A stretch of DNA of 64,000 nucleotides. Source: Tistlia sp040905785 (lineage in GTDB: Bacteria > Pseudomonadota > Alphaproteobacteria > Kiloniellales > DSM-21159). The position numbers and the translations under genes are program-made. The notes beneath the pieces were generated by a model. It was not told the origin of the DNA and searched no databases. It saw nothing but the letters and a program-made list of their open reading frames with translations. Shown here in pieces: positions 1 to 9,226 of the stretch. The stretch covers positions 1 through 64,000 of the forward strand of contig NZ_JBBDQW010000054.1 of the NCBI RefSeq assembly GCF_040905785.1, in the 5' to 3' direction. Numbering within the stretch: position 1 is the stretch's first letter; every line of letters begins with the position of its first letter.

Positions 1-159
1 TCGCGCGAGCTCGGCGGCACCGGCCTCGGCCTCGCCATCGTCAAGCACATCGTCAACCGGCACCGCGGCCACCTGACCCTCGACAGCACGGTCGGCAAGG
101 GCACCACGGTCACGGTCTACCTACCGCTCGCCGGCAAGGGGCCCGCCGCAGCCGGCTGA
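1..159 (+). CDS. phoR: Sensor histidine kinase PhoR, C-terminal end (partial)
   Basis: The window opens inside this reading frame; 52 codons and a TGA remain. The visible part is the end of an HATPase_c domain: a G2-box GGTGLGLAIVKHI at residues 5-17, then the closing strands with GKGTTVTVYLPL. The kinase family assignment rests on this motif. The PhoR identity is inferred from its position directly upstream of pstSCAB-phoU-phoB, the usual alphaproteobacterial order. PhoR would phosphorylate the PhoB encoded at the other end of the operon. About 195 bp with a PHO-box-like array separate it from pstS, so pstS probably has its own promoter. Confidence 0.85.
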   Translation, partial: SRELGGTGLGLAIVKHIVNRHRGHLTLDSTVGKGTTVTVYLPLAGKGPAAAG

Positions 160-228
160 GGCGAGCCGGAAGCAGCGCAACAGTTCTTTCACCGCCCGCG
201 GCGCCGCCTTTCGCAGAAACCGCCGCCG

Positions 229-268
229 CCGTCATCGAAGCGTAACAGTCCTGTAGTAAATCGGCAGC
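229..268 (+). promoter_or_regulatory. PHO-box-like array upstream of pstS
   Basis: Four 7-mers are spaced exactly 11 bp apart, the spacing of PhoB half-sites: CCGTCAT (229-235), GCGTAAC (240-246), CTGTAGT (251-257) and CGGCAGC (262-268). The known half-site is CTGTCAT/CTGTCAC; the first matches 6 of 7 and the third 5 of 7, while the second and fourth are weak. The third pair is joined by the typical AAAT spacer. A possible -10 (GAATAG, 276-281) follows. Position in front of pstS fits autoregulation by PhoB, but binding is inferred. Confidence 0.6.
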
Positions 269-354
269 GGCGCAGGAATAGGGTCCGCCCAGCCGTCGCG
301 CAGCGCGGCAGGCTCGCTACCCCTCCCTGATCACGCAAGCGGAGACACCTTCAG

Positions 355-1389
355 ATGAAGCACACCCTCGCCATCGTCGCGACCTGCGCGGTAGCGCTCG
401 GCGCGACGGCTGCCGCGGCGCAGACCCGCGACCAGATCCGCATCGTCGGCTCCTCGACGGTCTTCCCCTACACCCAGGCCGTGGTCGAGGAGTTCGCCAA
501 CAAGACCGGGCGCCCGGCGCCGGTCGTCGAGTCGACGGGCACCGGCGGCGGCATGAAGATCTTCTGCCAGGGCGTCGGCACCGGCCATCCCGACGCGACC
601 GGCGCCTCGCGCTCGATGAAGCAGTCCGAGTACGAGCTCTGCCAGACCAACGGCGTCGACAGCATCACCGAGGCCCTGCTCGGCTTCGACGGCCTGACCA
701 TGTCGGGCTCGCGCGAGGGCGAGCAGATGGACCTGACCAAGGCCCAGCTGTTCCAGGCGCTCGCAGCCGAAGTCGAGGTCGACGGCAAGGTCGTCGAGAA
801 CCCCTACACCAAGTGGTCCGAGATCGACGGCTCGCTGCCCGACGTCGAGATCCAGGTGTTCGGCCCGCCGCCGACCTCCGGCACCCGCGACGCCTGGGTC
901 GAGCTGGTCATGGAGGAGGGCTGCGAGACCTTCCCCGCGCTCGAGGCGCTCGAGGGCGACCGCAAGAAGGACGTCTGCCAGCGCATGCGCCAGGACGGCA
1001 AGTTCATCGAGGCCGGCGAGAACGACAACCTGATCGTGCAGCGGCTGAACGCCGACGCGACCGCCTACGGCATCTTCGGCTACTCCTTCCTGTACGAGAA
1101 CCAGGACACCCTGCAGCCGATGCTGATCGGCGGCGTCGAGCCGAGCGAGACGACCATCGACAGCGGCGAATACGGCGTCTCGCGGCCGCTGTTCATCTAC
1201 TTCAAGAACGCGCACCGCGGCGTCATCCCCGGCCTCGAGGAGTTCGTCGAGGAGTACATGAGCGAGGAGGCCATGGGCCCCGGCGGCTACCTCAGCGAGC
1301 GCGGCCTGGTCGTGCTCGGCGACGCCCGCCGCAAGGAGGTCCAGGACGCCGTCCTCGGCGGCAAGCACATGACCCGCTACACGAACTAG
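355..1389 (+). CDS. pstS: Phosphate ABC transporter, periplasmic phosphate-binding protein PstS
   Basis: 344 aa. A signal peptide (residues 1 to about 22, ending AAAAQ) sends it to the periplasm, where it would capture inorganic phosphate for PstCAB. The mature protein begins with the family hallmark IRIVGSSTVFPYTQAV (about 28-43), and a STGTGGG loop follows at about 61-67, both phosphate-contacting in PstS proteins. The length and the pst context fit the alphaproteobacterial PstS group, which is distinct in sequence from E. coli PstS. The ATG at 355 is preceded by GGAGACACC. It is the first gene after the PHO-box-like array and starts the pstSCAB-phoU-phoB run. Confidence 0.93.
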   Translation: MKHTLAIVATCAVALGATAAAAQTRDQIRIVGSSTVFPYTQAVVEEFANKTGRPAPVVESTGTGGGMKIFCQGVGTGHPDATGASRSMKQSEYELCQTNGVDSITEALLGFDGLTMSGSREGEQMDLTKAQLFQALAAEVEVDGKVVENPYTKWSEIDGSLPDVEIQVFGPPPTSGTRDAWVELVMEEGCETFPALEALEGDRKKDVCQRMRQDGKFIEAGENDNLIVQRLNADATAYGIFGYSFLYENQDTLQPMLIGGVEPSETTIDSGEYGVSRPLFIYFKNAHRGVIPGLEEFVEEYMSEEAMGPGGYLSERGLVVLGDARRKEVQDAVLGGKHMTRYTN

Positions 1390-1487
1390 ACCGGGTCGCT
1401 CGCTACGCGGCTCCCGGGGCCTCGCCGGTCCCGGGAGCCGTCCGTCAGGCTGGAGCAGGCGGCGACGCGCCTGCGGGAGAGTTATCG

Positions 1488-2864
1488 ATGGCGACGCTTG
1501 CGTTCGGTGCGGTCCTGCTGACCGTCCTGGTCGCCTTCCTGGCGGGCCGCCGGCGCCTCGCCGCGCAGGTCTCGGGCGCCGGCGACAGCCATTCGCTGCC
1601 CGACTACCACGGCGCCTTCGTCGCCCTCTGGGCCGGCCTGCCGGCCTTCGTGCTAGTGCTGGCCTGGCTGCTTCTGCAGGGGCCGCTGGTCGAATCGCTG
1701 CTGGTCGCCTCGCTGCCGGCAGAGCTCGTCGAGGGCACCAGCGAGGCGCAACGCAACCTGCTCGTGGCCGAGATCAAGAGCATCGCCGCCGGCCAGATCT
1801 TCGGGCAGCCGGAACCGGCGCTGGTCGACGCGGCCGAACGCTTCCTCGCCTGGCGGCAGATCGCCTCCTGGGCGATGGTCGCCTGCGCCGCGGCCCTCGC
1901 TCTCCTCGGCCTGGCGCTGGCCCGCTCACGGGTCGCGCCGGAGTTCCGGGCGCGCCAGCGGGTCGAGCGGATCTTCTTCTGGCTGATGGTCTTCTGCTCG
2001 ACCGTCGCCGTGGTCACGACCCTGGGAATCCTGCTGTCCCTGCTGTTCGAGGCCTACCGCTTCTTCGAGCGCGTGCCGCTCTTCGAGTTCCTGTTCGGCC
2101 TGAACTGGGAGCCGCAGATGGCGATCCGCGCCGACCAGGTCGCGGGCCAGGGCGCCTTCGGCGCGATCCCCGTCTTCACCGGCACGCTGCTGGTCGCCCT
2201 GCTGGCGATGCTGGTCGCCGGCCCGATCGGACTGCTGAGCGCGATCTACCTGGCCGAATACTCGGGCCGCGGCTTCCGCAGGTCGGTCAAGCCGATCCTC
2301 GAGATCCTCGCCGGCGTGCCGACCATCGTCTACGGCATCTTCGCCGTCTTGACCGTCGCGCCGGCGCTGCGCGAGGCCGGGGCCGCGCTCGGCATCGCGG
2401 TCGCCCCGAACAGCGCGCTGGCGGCCGGCGCGGTCATGGGCATCATGATCCTCCCCTTCATCTCCTCCCTGTCGGACGACGCCATCGCCGCGGTGCCGCA
2501 GTCGCTGCGCGACGGCTCCTATGCGCTCGGCGCGACCAAAGCCGAGACGATCGTGCAGGTGCTGCTGCCGGCGGCCCTGCCGGGCATCGTCGGCGGCTTC
2601 CTGCTGGCCGCCAGCCGGGCGATCGGCGAGACCATGATCGTGGTCATGGCGGCGGGCCTGATCGCCAACCTGACGGCCAACCCGCTGGAGGCGGTGACCA
2701 CCGTCACCGTGCAGATCGTCACCCTGCTGATCGGCGACACCGAGTTCGACAGCCCCAAGACGCTGGCCGCCTTCGCCCTGGGCCTGGTGCTCTTCCTGGT
2801 GACCCTGGCGCTCAACGTGGTCGCCCTGCGCTTCGTCCAGAAATACCGGGAGAAGTACGAGTGA
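1488..2864 (+). CDS. pstC: Phosphate ABC transporter permease PstC (long form)
   Basis: 458 aa inner-membrane permease. The ATG at 1488 was chosen because GGGAGAG sits 7-13 bp upstream and the membrane protein starts at once (MATLAFGAVLLTVLVAFLAG); the open frame continues further upstream but only as an antisense-like shadow of pstS. Residues 1 to about 165 are an extra N-terminal membrane/periplasmic region typical of alphaproteobacterial PstC (PstC_N type). The transport domain follows, with an EAA-type loop around SLRDGSYALGATKAETI (about residue 340). It is longer than the roughly 320 aa E. coli protein. It overlaps pstA by 4 bp (GTGA), indicating coupled translation. Confidence 0.92.
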   Translation: MATLAFGAVLLTVLVAFLAGRRRLAAQVSGAGDSHSLPDYHGAFVALWAGLPAFVLVLAWLLLQGPLVESLLVASLPAELVEGTSEAQRNLLVAEIKSIAAGQIFGQPEPALVDAAERFLAWRQIASWAMVACAAALALLGLALARSRVAPEFRARQRVERIFFWLMVFCSTVAVVTTLGILLSLLFEAYRFFERVPLFEFLFGLNWEPQMAIRADQVAGQGAFGAIPVFTGTLLVALLAMLVAGPIGLLSAIYLAEYSGRGFRRSVKPILEILAGVPTIVYGIFAVLTVAPALREAGAALGIAVAPNSALAAGAVMGIMILPFISSLSDDAIAAVPQSLRDGSYALGATKAETIVQVLLPAALPGIVGGFLLAASRAIGETMIVVMAAGLIANLTANPLEAVTTVTVQIVTLLIGDTEFDSPKTLAAFALGLVLFLVTLALNVVALRFVQKYREKYE

Positions 2865-4171
2865 CGGCGATCACGAGCGATAGCGAGCAGGAGATGCCAG
2901 CGTCGCGTCAATCCTACTGGCGTTCCGAGGAGCACCTGCGGCGGGTCCGGCGGCGCCACGCAGCCGACCGCCGGCTGCAGGCCTACGGCATCGCCGCCAT
3001 CGCGCTCGCCGTCGGCCTGCTCGGCGTGCTGGTCTCCTCCCTGGTCGCCACCGGCGCCCAGGGCTTCCTGCAGACCGACCTGCGGCTCGAGGTCCGGATC
3101 GATCCCGCGGAGATCGATGCCGAGGATCCGAGCCGCGGCGACTATCGCCAGCTGCTGATGAACTCGCTCGACGCGCTGCTGCCCGGCGAGCGGCCGCCGG
3201 GCGAGCAGCGCAAGCTGCGCGACCTGCTCAGCAACGGCGCGCAGTTCCAGCTGCGCGACGAGGTCGTGGACGACCCGGGGTTGATCGGGCAGACCCTGGA
3301 GATCACGATTCCGGTTTCCGATCCCTTCGACCAACTCGCCAAGGGCACGGTGCTGCGCGAGACGCCGGAGGCGCAGCGCCGGGTCAGCGACCAGCAGATC
3401 GCCTGGTTCGACGGCCTGGTCGAGCAGGGCGTCGTTTCGACCGGGTTCAACTGGGCCCTGTTCATCTCGCCGGACAGCCGCTTTCCCGAGCTGGCGGGTC
3501 TCGCCGGCGCCCTGGTCGGCTCCTTCTTCGCGCTGCTGGTCTGCTTCCTGCTCAGCTTCCCGATCGGCATCGCGGCCGCGGTCTACCTCGAGGAGTTCGC
3601 GCCGAAGAACCGCTGGACCGACCTAATCGAGGTCAACATCAACAACCTGGCGGCCGTGCCCTCGGTCGTCTTCGGCCTGCTCGGCCTCGCCGTCTTCCTG
3701 AACTTCTTCGGCCTGCCGCGCTCGGTGCCGCTGGTCGGCGGCATGGTCCTGGCCCTGATGACCCTGCCGACGATCATCATCTCGACGCGCGCCGCCTTGA
3801 AGGCGGTGCCGCCCTCGATCCGCGAGGCGGCGCTGGGCGTCGGCGCCTCCCGGCAGCAGGTCGTCCTGCACCACGTGCTGCCGCTGGCGCTGCCGGGCAT
3901 CATGACCGGCACCATCATCGGCCTGGCCCAGGCGCTCGGCGAGACGGCGCCGCTGCTGCTGATCGGCATGAACGCCTTCATCACCTCGCCGCCGGGCGGC
4001 CTGACCGACGCGGCGACGGCGCTGCCGACCCAGATCTTCATCTGGGCCGATTCGCCCGAGCGCGGCTTCACGGCCCTGACCGCAGCCGGCATCCTGGTGC
4101 TGCTCGGCTTTCTGATCCTGATGAACGCGGTCGCGGTGTTCCTGCGTCAGCGCTTCGAACGCAAGTGGTAG
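2861..4171 (+). CDS. pstA: Phosphate ABC transporter permease PstA (with N-terminal DUF3333-type region)
   Basis: 436 aa. The GTG start at 2861 overlaps the pstC stop by 4 bp. Residues about 43-66 form a first membrane segment, and roughly residues 70-200 form a large periplasmic insert of the DUF3333 kind found in alphaproteobacterial PstA. The binding-protein-dependent permease domain covers about 215-430, with the EAA-like loop PPSIREAALGVGASRQQVVLHHVLPLALPG split around residue 330-350. It pairs with PstC to form the membrane channel energised by PstB. It ends with RQRFERKW, and pstB follows after 14 bp. Confidence 0.92.
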   Translation: MTAITSDSEQEMPASRQSYWRSEEHLRRVRRRHAADRRLQAYGIAAIALAVGLLGVLVSSLVATGAQGFLQTDLRLEVRIDPAEIDAEDPSRGDYRQLLMNSLDALLPGERPPGEQRKLRDLLSNGAQFQLRDEVVDDPGLIGQTLEITIPVSDPFDQLAKGTVLRETPEAQRRVSDQQIAWFDGLVEQGVVSTGFNWALFISPDSRFPELAGLAGALVGSFFALLVCFLLSFPIGIAAAVYLEEFAPKNRWTDLIEVNINNLAAVPSVVFGLLGLAVFLNFFGLPRSVPLVGGMVLALMTLPTIIISTRAALKAVPPSIREAALGVGASRQQVVLHHVLPLALPGIMTGTIIGLAQALGETAPLLLIGMNAFITSPPGGLTDAATALPTQIFIWADSPERGFTALTAAGILVLLGFLILMNAVAVFLRQRFERKW

Positions 4172-4185
4172 GGGAACGCCCAGCG

Positions 4186-4995
<810 letters not shown>

Positions 4996-5042
4996 TCCCG
5001 GACCCACCCGGGCCGACTTCGCATCCAGAGGCCTTCCGAGAC

Positions 5043-5834
5043 ATGACTGAAACACGCGGCGACCACATCGTTCGGGCCTTCGACACCGATCTCCAGGAGC
5101 TGGCGCACACCATCGTGCGCATGGGCGGGCTGGCCGAGGCGGCGCTGGAGACCGCCGTCGAGGCGCTGGCGCGCCGCAACTCGACGCTGGCTTCCGGCGT
5201 CGTCCAGAGCGACCGCGACATCGACCTGCTGGAGCAGCAGATCTCCGAGCGGGCGATCCAGACCCTGGCGCTGCGCCAGCCGATGGCCGGCGACCTGCGC
5301 GAGGTCATCGCCGCGCTGCGCATCTCCGGCGAGCTGGAACGCATCGGCGACTACGCCGCCAACATCGCCAAGCGCGCCATGGCACTCAACCAGCTGCCGC
5401 CGATGCGCCCGGCCCACTCGATCCCGCGCATGGCCAAGCTGGTGCAGAGCAACATCAAGCGCGTGCTCGACGCCTACGTCTCGCGCGACGCCGCGCTCGC
5501 CCGCCACGTCTGGGAGAGCGACGAGGAGATCGACGAGACCTACACCAGCCTGTTCCGCGAGACCCTGACCTACATGATGGAGGACCCGCGCAACATCACG
5601 CCCTGCACGCACCTGCTGTTCATCGCCAAGAACGTCGAGCGCATGGGCGACCACGCCACCAACATCGCCGAGCTGGTCTTCTTCCTGGTCAAGGGCGAGC
5701 GCCTGGAGGGCGGCCGGCCGAAGGGCGACACCTCGAGCTACGCCGTGGTCGAGCCGGCCGAGAAAGGCGAAAGCGACGGCGGCGATGGCGGCGGGAGTGA
5801 CAGCGGCCGGCCCGGCGCGGGAGGCGGCGCGTGA
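5043..5834 (+). CDS. phoU: Phosphate signalling/transport regulator PhoU
   Basis: 263 aa, all-helical. Two tandem PhoU repeats are visible: residues about 17-105, with LRQPMAGDLREVIAALRISGELERIGDYAANIAK, and about 120-210, whose copy reads HLLFIAKNVERMGDHATNIAE; both carry the E/D-x-x-x-D metal-binding pattern (ERIGD and ERMGD). PhoU links Pst activity to PhoR and keeps the Pho response off when phosphate is plentiful. The last 40 or so residues are a low-complexity acidic/Gly-rich tail that is not part of the fold. ATG at 5043 begins MTETRGDHIV, a normal PhoU N-terminus. Its TGA overlaps the phoB start. Confidence 0.95.
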   Translation: MTETRGDHIVRAFDTDLQELAHTIVRMGGLAEAALETAVEALARRNSTLASGVVQSDRDIDLLEQQISERAIQTLALRQPMAGDLREVIAALRISGELERIGDYAANIAKRAMALNQLPPMRPAHSIPRMAKLVQSNIKRVLDAYVSRDAALARHVWESDEEIDETYTSLFRETLTYMMEDPRNITPCTHLLFIAKNVERMGDHATNIAELVFFLVKGERLEGGRPKGDTSSYAVVEPAEKGESDGGDGGGSDSGRPGAGGGA

Positions 5835-6532
5835 TGAAGCCCCTGATCCTGCTGGTCGAGGATGAGGCGGCCCTGGTCACGCTGCTTCGCTACAACCTGG
5901 AGCGCGAGGGCTTCCGGCTGGTCGATGCGCGCGACGGCGAGGAGGCGCTGGTGCTGGCCAAGGAAGAGACGCCGGACCTGATCCTCCTCGACTGGATGCT
6001 GCCGCTGATGAGCGGCCTCGAGGTCTGCCGCCAGCTGCGCCGGGCGCCCGAGACCCGGAGCGTGCCGATCATCCTGCTGACCGCGCGCGGCGAGGAAGCC
6101 GACAAGATCCGCGGGCTCGATTCCGGTGCCGACGACTACATCACCAAGCCCTTCTCGCCGGCCGAGCTGATCGCGCGGGTCCGCGCCGTGATGCGCCGCA
6201 CCCAGCCGGCCATGGCCAGCGACACCCTGACCTTCGCCGACCTGGCCATGGACCTGGCCTCGCACCGGGTGCGGCGCGGCGGCCGCCACGTCCACCTCGG
6301 CCCGACCGAGTTCCGCCTGCTGCGCTACCTGCTGCAGCACCCGGGGCGCGTGTTCAGCCGCGAGCAGCTGCTCGACGCCGTCTGGGGCCGTGACGTCTAC
6401 GTCGAGCCGCGCACTGTCGACGTCCACATCCGCCGCCTGCGCAAGGCGCTCAACGACGAGGGCGAGGCCGACGTCATCCGCACCGTGCGCTCGGCCGGCT
6501 ACGCCCTCGACGACGGCCAGCTGGTCGAGTAG
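5834..6532 (+). CDS. phoB: Phosphate response regulator PhoB
   Basis: 232 aa OmpR-family transcription factor. The receiver domain (1 to about 120) has the acidic pocket EDE at 9-11, the phospho-acceptor Asp in LLDWMLP (D53) and the conserved Lys in YITKPF. The C-terminal winged helix (about 130-228) contains TEFRLLRYLLQHPGRVFSREQLLDAVWG and RTVDVHIRRLRKAL, the recognition helix region of PhoB. The ATG at 5834 shares one base with the phoU stop; a GTG three bases earlier is the alternative. It probably acts on the PHO-box-like sites at 229-268 and 49105-49122. It is convergent with the next gene. Confidence 0.95.
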   Translation: MKPLILLVEDEAALVTLLRYNLEREGFRLVDARDGEEALVLAKEETPDLILLDWMLPLMSGLEVCRQLRRAPETRSVPIILLTARGEEADKIRGLDSGADDYITKPFSPAELIARVRAVMRRTQPAMASDTLTFADLAMDLASHRVRRGGRHVHLGPTEFRLLRYLLQHPGRVFSREQLLDAVWGRDVYVEPRTVDVHIRRLRKALNDEGEADVIRTVRSAGYALDDGQLVE

Positions 6533-6554
6533 CCCCGGCCGCCGGATCGGAGGC

Positions 6555-7559
6555 TCAGGCGTAGCGCAGGCGCTGCCCGACGCCCAGCCGCTCGGCCTTC
6601 TCCAGCAGGGCGACGCCGAGCGCGACGTCGCTGGTGCTGAGGCCGCGGTGCCAGAAGAGGTTTCGCTCCGTCTCGCTCTCGCGTCCCGGCTTCAGGCCGG
6701 CGACGATCTGGCCGAGCTCGGCGTGCAGCGTCGCCTCGCTCAGCTTGCCGGCGTTGACGTGCTCGCGCAGCGCCCCGAAGGGGCCCCCCTTGCACTGGCC
6801 CCAATCGTCGACCACCAGCTTGTCCATGATGTCGGTGAGGTCGAGCTCGACGGCGCTCATCGTGCCGTAGGGCACGACGAAGGCGGCCGGCGCGATCCAC
6901 TCGGTCTTCAGCAGCGGCGTCGGCTCGCTGAGCCGCGATGCCTCGACGACGATGTCGGCGCCCTCGACGGTCGAGCGCCAGTCCGTGGTCACCGTCACCG
7001 GCTTGCCGAGGTCGGCGGTGAGCCGGGCGGCGAAGGCCTCGCGGCTCTCGGGCCGGCGCGAATGGACGCGGATCTCCTCGAAGTCGAACAGGTGGTCGAG
7101 CAGGCGCACGTTCCAGTAGGCGGTGCCGCGGGCGCCGATGTGGCCGAGGACCTTCGAGCCCTTGCGCGCCAGGTACTTGGCGCCGAGCGCGGTGACCGCG
7201 CCGGTGCGCATCTCGGTGATGCCGGTGGCGTCGACGATGGCGGTCGGCGTGCCGGTCTCGGGGTCGAAGAGGTTGAGGATGCCGAACTCCGAGGGCAGGC
7301 CCTTCTTGTAGTTATCGACGAAGTCGCCGACGACCTTGACGCCGGCGGCCTTGAGCGGCCGGACGTAGCCGCGCAGGACGTTGAAGTGTCCGTCGATGCG
7401 GCCCGGCTCGGGAATCAGGTGGACGCGCGGCTCGATCACCGTCTCGCCGCGGCCCTGCGCCGCCAGGCTCTGCTCGATTGCCGCCAGGATCTCGGCGTCG
7501 GTGAGCGCGAGCCGCTCGACGTCGGGTCCGTTCAGGTAGGTGATGTGGATCTCGGGCAT
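6555..7559 (-). CDS. Ornithine cyclodeaminase / mu-crystallin family protein
   Basis: 334 aa, cytoplasmic. The family comprises NAD(P)-dependent ornithine cyclodeaminases, alanine dehydrogenases and imine reductases. Visible family features are the substrate-side RVHLIPEP and KVVGDFVDN segments, the central DATGITEMRTGAVTALGAKYLA block (about residues 115-136) and the nucleotide-binding region at about 145. There the usual GxGxQA loop is replaced by GHIGARGTAYWN, so it belongs to a divergent subgroup whose substrate cannot be named. ATG at 7559 starts MPEIHITYLNG; upstream codons have no family similarity. It is divergent from the ammonia-lyase homologue, 104 bp away, suggesting a shared amino-acid pathway. 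Confidence 0.82.
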   Translation of the reverse strand: MPEIHITYLNGPDVERLALTDAEILAAIEQSLAAQGRGETVIEPRVHLIPEPGRIDGHFNVLRGYVRPLKAAGVKVVGDFVDNYKKGLPSEFGILNLFDPETGTPTAIVDATGITEMRTGAVTALGAKYLARKGSKVLGHIGARGTAYWNVRLLDHLFDFEEIRVHSRRPESREAFAARLTADLGKPVTVTTDWRSTVEGADIVVEASRLSEPTPLLKTEWIAPAAFVVPYGTMSAVELDLTDIMDKLVVDDWGQCKGGPFGALREHVNAGKLSEATLHAELGQIVAGLKPGRESETERNLFWHRGLSTSDVALGVALLEKAERLGVGQRLRYA

Positions 7560-7618
7560 TTCGGGCCGCTTCCTCGGGCTGCGCTGGGACCGGCACCCTG
7601 GCAGAGCCCGAGGGGATC

Positions 7619-7633
7619 GGAAAGCAGGTTTCC
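7619..7633. promoter_or_regulatory. Inverted repeat in the shared divergent promoter region
   Basis: GGAAA-gcagg-TTTCC is a perfect 5+5 bp inverted repeat. It sits in the 104-bp gap between the divergent cyclodeaminase-family gene and the ammonia-lyase homologue. A regulator binding here could control both genes. No regulator gene is adjacent, and the repeat is short enough to arise by chance. Confidence 0.25.
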
Positions 7634-7663
7634 CCGGCGCGGCGGCCCGGGCAGTCTGGCGCC

Positions 7664-9172
7664 ATGGAAACCCTGCTCCTCGACGGCGAGAGCCTGACCT
7701 GCCGCGCTCTGGCCGCCGCCGCGGCGACAGCGCGGCCGGCGGTCGGCCTCGACGGGCCGGCGCGCGAGCGCCTCGCCGCGGCACGCGCCGTGGTGACCCG
7801 CGCCCTGGCCTCGGGGGAGGCGGTCTACGGCCTGAACACCGGGCTCGGCGCGCGCGCCACCCAGCGCCTGTCGGCCGAGGAGCTTGCCGCCTTCTCGCTG
7901 CAGACCCTGCGCGGGCGGGCGCTGTCGCTCGGCGCGCCGCTGCCGGCCGAGGTCGTGCGCGCCGCCATGATCGTGCGCCTCAACACCCTGGGCCGCGGCG
8001 CCGCCGGCTGCGACCCGGCGGTCGCGGCCTTCCTCGAGACCTGCCTGGCGCGGGGCCTGACGCCGCTGGTCCGCGAGGGCGGCTCGATCGGCGCCTCCGA
8101 CCTGCTGCTCGGCGCGACCCTGGGCCTGGCGCTGGTCGGCGAGGGCGAGCTCGTCGATTCCACCGGGCGGGTCGGGCCGGCCGCCGAGGTGCTGCGCGCC
8201 GCCGGGCTGGCGCCGCTCGCGCTCGGGCCGCGCGACGGCCTGGCGCTGGCCAACCACTCCAGCTTCTCGGGTGCCCTGGCGGCGCTCTTCGTGGCGCGCG
8301 CCGAGACCGCGCTGACGGCCGTGCAGCAGGCCGCCGCGCTGTCCATGGAGGGCTTCCGCGCCAACCTGTCGCCGCTCGATCCGGCCGCCCTGGCGCTGCG
8401 GCCGCAGCCGGGCCAGGCGCAGGCAGCCGAGGGGCTGCGGCGCCTGCTCGCGGGCGGCGGCCTGGAGGCGCCGGGCGCCGCGCGGCGGCTGCAGGACCCC
8501 CTGTCGTTCCGCACATTGCCGCAGACCCACGGCGCCGGCTTCGCCGCCCTGGAGACGGCGCGCGCCGCCGCCGAGGCCGAGATCAACGGCGCCAGCGACA
8601 ACCCCGCCGTGCTGCTCGGGGAGGGCCGGGTCGTCTCCAACGGCGCCTTCCAGACGCCCTGGCTGACCCTGGCCGCCGAGACCCTGAGCCGCGCCCTGGC
8701 CCAGGTCGCGGTGCTGCTGGTCGCGCGCTGCTCGAAGCTGCTCGCCGAGCGCTTCACCGGCCTGCCGCTGTTCCTCGCCCGCCCCGGCGCCGACAGCAAC
8801 GGCTTCGCGCCGGTCATGAAGCTGGCCGAGGCGCTGCTCGCCGAGGTCCTGCTGGCGGCCCAGCCGGTCGCGATCTGGCCGAGCGTCAACGCCGACGGCG
8901 TCGAGGACGCCCTGACCAACGCGCCGCTGGCCGCGCGCCAGGGCCTGCGCCTGCTCGCCGCCTTCGAGCGGCTGGTCGCCATCGAGGCGGTGATCGCCGC
9001 CCAGGCGGTCGAGCTGCGCGGCTGCGCCACCACCCTCTCGCCGGCGCTCGGCGAGGTGCTGGCCCGGGTCCGCCGCCATTCCCCGGCGCTCGCCGAGGAC
9101 CGGCCGCTGGCCGCCGAGATCGAGGCCCTGTCGGCGGCGATCCGCGGCGGGGCGCTTGCGGCGCCGGCCTGA
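7664..9172 (+). CDS. Histidine/aromatic amino acid ammonia-lyase homologue with altered MIO motif
   Basis: 502 aa, full length for the HAL/PAL family, which removes ammonia from His, Phe or Tyr using the MIO cofactor made from an Ala-Ser-Gly triad. Conserved parts are YGLNTG (Tyr55), the Asn of LANHSS (N197), DPLSFRTLPQTHG, SDNPAVLL and VEDALTN near the C-terminus. The cofactor segment reads GSIGASDLLLGA (about 140-151). Compared with the usual GSVGASGDLAPLA, the Gly is missing and the segment is one residue shorter, so MIO formation is doubtful. This may be a distinct subfamily or a non-lyase. No hut genes are nearby, so hutH is not assigned. ATG 7664 begins the family fold directly. Confidence 0.85.
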   Translation: METLLLDGESLTCRALAAAAATARPAVGLDGPARERLAAARAVVTRALASGEAVYGLNTGLGARATQRLSAEELAAFSLQTLRGRALSLGAPLPAEVVRAAMIVRLNTLGRGAAGCDPAVAAFLETCLARGLTPLVREGGSIGASDLLLGATLGLALVGEGELVDSTGRVGPAAEVLRAAGLAPLALGPRDGLALANHSSFSGALAALFVARAETALTAVQQAAALSMEGFRANLSPLDPAALALRPQPGQAQAAEGLRRLLAGGGLEAPGAARRLQDPLSFRTLPQTHGAGFAALETARAAAEAEINGASDNPAVLLGEGRVVSNGAFQTPWLTLAAETLSRALAQVAVLLVARCSKLLAERFTGLPLFLARPGADSNGFAPVMKLAEALLAEVLLAAQPVAIWPSVNADGVEDALTNAPLAARQGLRLLAAFERLVAIEAVIAAQAVELRGCATTLSPALGEVLARVRRHSPALAEDRPLAAEIEALSAAIRGGALAAPA

Positions 9173-9177
9173 TCCGA

Positions 9178-9226
9178 CGGCGTGCCCAGGCGGTCCTCGG
9201 AAAAGGCAGCTTCTCCAGGCACGCCG
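9178..9226. terminator. Stem-loop between convergent genes, possible bidirectional terminator
   Basis: CGGCGTGCC (9178-9186) pairs perfectly with GGCACGCCG (9218-9226) across a 31-nt loop. The stem fills the space between the ammonia-lyase homologue stop and the stop of the convergent synthetase gene. There is no clear T run on either side, so factor-independent termination is uncertain. Confidence 0.35.

Noticed and set aside
7664..9172. Assignment as classical histidine ammonia-lyase HutH
   Set aside because: The MIO glycine is missing and no hutU, hutI or hutG is nearby.
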